A stretch of 64,000 nt of DNA from Athene noctua (Eukaryota; Chordata; Aves; Strigiformes; Strigidae): positions 17,098,074 through 17,162,073 of the forward strand of contig NC_134038.1 of NCBI RefSeq assembly GCF_965140245.1, in the 5' to 3' direction. Position numbers and translations under genes: made by a program. The number at the start of each line of letters is the position of its first letter. Within the stretch, counting starts at the first letter, position 1. Of this stretch, positions 60,338-64,000 are shown piece after piece. The notes under the pieces were generated by a model. The model searched no databases. It worked only from the letters and a program-made list of their open reading frames with translations, and was not told where the DNA came from.

Positions 60338-63095
60338 ATCTCTGTTTAGGAATCAGTTTCACCAAAGGCCCTGAAGACAGAGGGTGACTTGATACCCTCT
60401 GCCAGCAGCAAGCTATCAAAAAACACATTGAAAAGCAGTAGGGAAAGCCCATTTTGATGAACCCTCTTCTGGTTTTGAATTCAGGCAGATGCCCATAAAA
60501 CATGTTTGCTCATGTCTTTATTTTCCAAGATAAAAGAAGATAAAAAATATGAACTGATCACTGTAGAATCCGTGTATAGTAATCCAGAGCTGACCACTCA
60601 TTTTTCATAGCAATTTAACAACGTTAGTCAACATTAATTTAAACTGTATGACATATGAAAATGAACTTACTAAACTTGTATTTTAGTAGTATATCCATAA
60701 GTTTCTTATACGTTATTTAGCAGTTTTGAGAAAGCCTATCCTATTAAAGGAATCATGCAGTGCGCAGGGAGAAATATCTAAGAATACATAACTATATGAA
60801 ACTGAAGTTTTTCTCCCTCACAGATTGAACAACTTTGTATCAAACAAAAATCTACGAACTGCACATTCTGGGGAGAAATTCAACATCGACATATAACCTG
60901 TCATAGTTGGTATCCTAAATAACAGAGGAAATAGAAGACAGTAAATGCAATTTCTCTCTGCATGGTACATTTCCACTCACAAAGGTAGCTTCTAAAAATG
61001 GCAGAAAAACTTCCTCACCTCTGTTAACAACAGAGCATCAGGAAAGGACCTGGAGATTGTTTTGCACTTTGTGAAAATGAAGTGATTACAGAACAGATAG
61101 ATGGCTTGGATTTTTTCAATCTGTGGACTAGCCTGGAATTTAAAAGAATGAGAGAAAAAAGCAGACCAAACCAAACCAAAAACAGAGGAAAAGATGCAGA
61201 AGCTTTAACTTTAAATGTTAGCAAGTGATCCTTATAAAGTGCAACAGTATCAGATACTCTTGCCATACAAAGCAGCCTGCCCTAACAAGAGTGACATATA
61301 CATAACATAGGATCTATCACAGCAAACATGTTCTGAGTAAAAGAGAATACAAACAAATTTCCATTCAATCATGTTCATCAGCTTCTTCGTTCACTGATCT
61401 AACCATGCCCTGTCTGTGTTTGCTGCCTGTCCCTGGCTGTCCCTTCCCAACCACATCATCTTCACCTTTCTCTTTTTCAAGCCCTAAGCATTTAGTCTCA
61501 CACTATCACATTTACTAATTTATCAAGGTTCAATCTTCACTCTGTCAGCTGTGGCAGCCACAGTTGCCTGCTTATCTGTTCCTTCCTCAGGCACAAAATC
61601 CCTTCTTAAGCTTTTCTGTACTGCATCTGCAAATATTCTCTAGCAGTGGCTAAACAATTTGTTGAAAATGTGATACTCTAAACCTTGTTAATGACATTGT
61701 AGTAAACCTACCTGCCTCTGTCTTCCATCAGTTTCATACGGCATCTAGATTGTGGGCTGTCTGGGGGAGAGGCTGTCTTAATTACTTAGCCTCAGAGTGC
61801 TTACCACACTAGAGACTGGTTCTTGACAGAGCTTCCTTGAAGCTTACAAAATTACAAGATACAGGTTTGCAAGTCAGTCGTTATTTTGGGTTTCTGAGTA
61901 TATACACGTGTCTATACTTTGCAAAGAAAAACATTAATTTTCAATCTAGAAATATGACTTCCTGTACATAAGATATGTGTCAGATTTTCTCATATGTTTG
62001 ATACATTTTGGATATTAACCTTAAAGACAACATATTTTTGAAAAGATCTAATTTTTTATTTAAATGATTAATATTCCCATCAGGACTCAGTCTGATTTCC
62101 AGTGTCTTTTCCAAACTCATTCTCCGTTTTTCAAATTTCTTGTAAACAGTAAGTGATAATCACATATCATGCTAGATTTGCTATAGTAGTAGCAATGCAA
62201 TGTGGAGTTCCCAGGTACTAGATAAACGTGTTCTGTTGAACATTGATCTGCACGCACAGTAAAGCTGTATCTCACATCTCCTCCTTGCTGTAGCATTAAT
62301 GAGTGGTACAGAGAGCAGCATAAGCTTCTTTTTAGTGCAGTGCTACAGATCTTTTTTGCGTATATAAGTGGCAAGCCAAAGTCTGAGCTTCCTGCACTTT
62401 TTGCTGACTGTAAGGTCTGGATATAGGCCTTTCATGTTGAAAATGGAATGTGTAGAATAAATTAAAAAAAAGTTTAAAACCACCAGAATCCATGTCAGAT
62501 TCAGTCAGGAACCAAATTTTGGAGGAAAAATAAAAAAGAGATTCCAGTTCAAAGACTGCAAAAATTACTCTTTTCATACTTTTGTTTGTAGTGAACTAAA
62601 AGAAGTGGCACTCACGGTACTTTAATCTCTCCATTGCTAAGCTAAAATGCATATTTTGGTATTTTCTCTGTTAAAGTAATCTTTAAATTTAACATCTCAA
62701 TTGACATTCTATCCCCCAACCATAATTAACTCAAAAAATTTCAAAGAATAATATTTTTTTACTATGTGAAGTGGTTTTCTCTTTTCCAGTTTACTAGCAA
62801 TTGTCCAACTTGGTGTTTAGTCATCTTACTTTCTTGCTTTTCAGACAAGAAGGAACTTTTCATATCTCCTGATTTCCCAGGCAGAAATAAATTAATTGTT
62901 ATTGATTCAAGTTTGAAGTATCTTTATAAGTCTTCTCCACACCAAAGTTTCATATAGCTTTATAAAATACAAATCGATTCTTTTTAAAAGTTTGTCCTAC
63001 ATATAAAACTATAAATTCCACAATTTCCTCTGTTGTCTTTGAAAAACAAATTTTTCAACTTAAATGTTGTAGAAACATGTGCAAGAAATAGACGC

Positions 63096-63120
63096 TTTTT
63101 TTTTTTTTTTTTTTTTTTTC
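63096..63120. repeat. Poly-T tract of about 25
   Basis: Long T run in AT-rich intergenic DNA. Confidence 0.85.
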
Positions 63121-63326
63121 TGGCTTGGATGTCCTTTGAAGCAAAAATTATATTATTACATTTATGAGTTATAAAATAATAAAAAATCCATGTAGATAAG
63201 ATAATTTTCAAGCTTTACTATTAAACTAGAATCTAAACTAGTATTTAAATTGGATAGAATCAAAATCCATATCTATTTGCTATTCTTTTGAGGTCAGTTT
63301 TAAATGATAAACAGTAGATGGCCTAC

Positions 63327-63350
63327 ATTTATTATTTATTATTTATTATA
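63327..63350. repeat. ATTTATT short tandem repeat
   Basis: About three copies of a 7-base AT-only unit, followed by a TA-rich run. Confidence 0.8.
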
Positions 63351-64000
63351 TATATTATAATATTTTCTGTATTACTTGTCAGATTTATAGCATTACCCAT
63401 TGATTTTAAAGGGAGTTGAGTCAGTGTTTTATGTTGTAAGCTACTTGTACTGACTTTTACTGATGCAAATTACAGAACTTAATCCATATGAACTGCAATA
63501 TTAATGTTTTATATATACAAATTCAGATTAACATATAAGGAGAATTTTGCAGAAGCAAGGGATGAGACGATTTATCAACTATTACTATAGGCAATGTTAT
63601 ATTTCATATTTATTTTTTAGCATTTTTGAAAATGTACATGGAATGAAAAATCAAGGAAATATGATTTTAAATTAAAATTATATAATTTTCATGACATTGT
63701 TTCACAATAATTTGCATGAAAAAGTGCAAAGTTAAAAAATCCATTGTGATTTTTTAATCACTTCCAGCCTGATCTAAGTGCTCATTTCTTTGACTGGTAG
63801 GCAATAAAAACAGTTATCACAGTTTGTAGGAAACATGTTTCTTTTGCAATTTTCTTTTTTTTTTCTCCAGATTAAATGTAGAGCAATAGGGTAAAATTTC
63901 TCAAAGTGGTCTTTGATTTTTGCACAATGGAGTAAGAGCCTTTGCTTCTTTGAAACTGTATTGGCAAGACTGGAGGGGAAAGTGGAACAGAGGTGCTTCC

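Larger units (their letters stand above)
60338..64000. other. Intergenic sequence to window end, no gene seen
   Basis: Strongly AT-rich. It contains a T tract of about 24-26 bases from 63096 and an ATTTATT-type repeat at about 63327-63350 followed by TA-rich sequence. Open frames are under 90 codons and unrecognised. Confidence 0.65.

Noticed and set aside
1..64000. CRISPR arrays, tRNA or rRNA genes, bacterial operons
   Set aside because: No regularly spaced direct repeats, no cloverleaf candidates and no prokaryotic gene layout; the window is vertebrate genomic DNA.

Overview
The window is vertebrate nuclear DNA, almost certainly from a bird. It contains the last two coding exons of TRPS1, the GATA-type transcriptional repressor mutated in human tricho-rhino-phalangeal syndrome. 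They lie on the + strand, set in AT-rich intron, 3' UTR and intergenic sequence. A bird is indicated by several 5'-truncated CR1 LINEs that end in the ATTCTRTG-type octamer, two endogenous-retrovirus LTRs of avian style, and translated exons that match TRPS1 at every diagnostic motif I know. No bacterial-style operon, CRISPR array, RNA gene or second protein-coding gene is visible.

Layout. 1-20573 is inferred to be the TRPS1 intron upstream of the GATA exon; the window opens inside it, and it holds one CR1 fragment and homopolymer tracts. 20574-20696 is the GATA zinc-finger exon (41 codons, phase 0 at both ends). 20697-25782 is a 5086-bp intron. 25783-26844 is the terminal coding exon (353 codons plus stop), carrying the nuclear localisation signal, a CtBP-like motif, two SUMO sites and a pair of Ikaros-type zinc fingers. 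The 3' UTR starts at 26845. Its end is not certain: the best poly(A) signal is at 31984, and later ones exist. It contains two perfect Pumilio sites, and a palindrome that overlaps a miR-30 and a miR-221/222 seed match.

From about 32 kb to the end I see only intergenic sequence. It holds a CR1 copy (minus, 39076-39843), an ERV LTR (minus, 47259-48193), a complete solo LTR with a perfect 6-bp target-site duplication (53041-53432), an old CR1 relic (57272-57500), a longer CR1 copy with reverse-transcriptase remnants (plus, 58899-60337) and simple repeats. In mammals the flank beyond the TRPS1 3' end is a gene desert towards CSMD3, which fits the absence of genes here.

The two exons encode one contiguous C-terminal part of about 394 residues. 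If the terminal exon is aligned to human numbering (1281 residues), its two SUMO lysines fall at 1192 and 1201, and the GATA exon positions 901, 908 and 919 are Thr, Arg and Ala. The bird protein is therefore probably collinear with human over this stretch. I found no undescribed multi-gene system. The most interesting signals are post-transcriptional elements in the 3' UTR, short duplicated or unannotated motifs in the TRPS1 C-terminus, and mutation signatures in the mobile elements.
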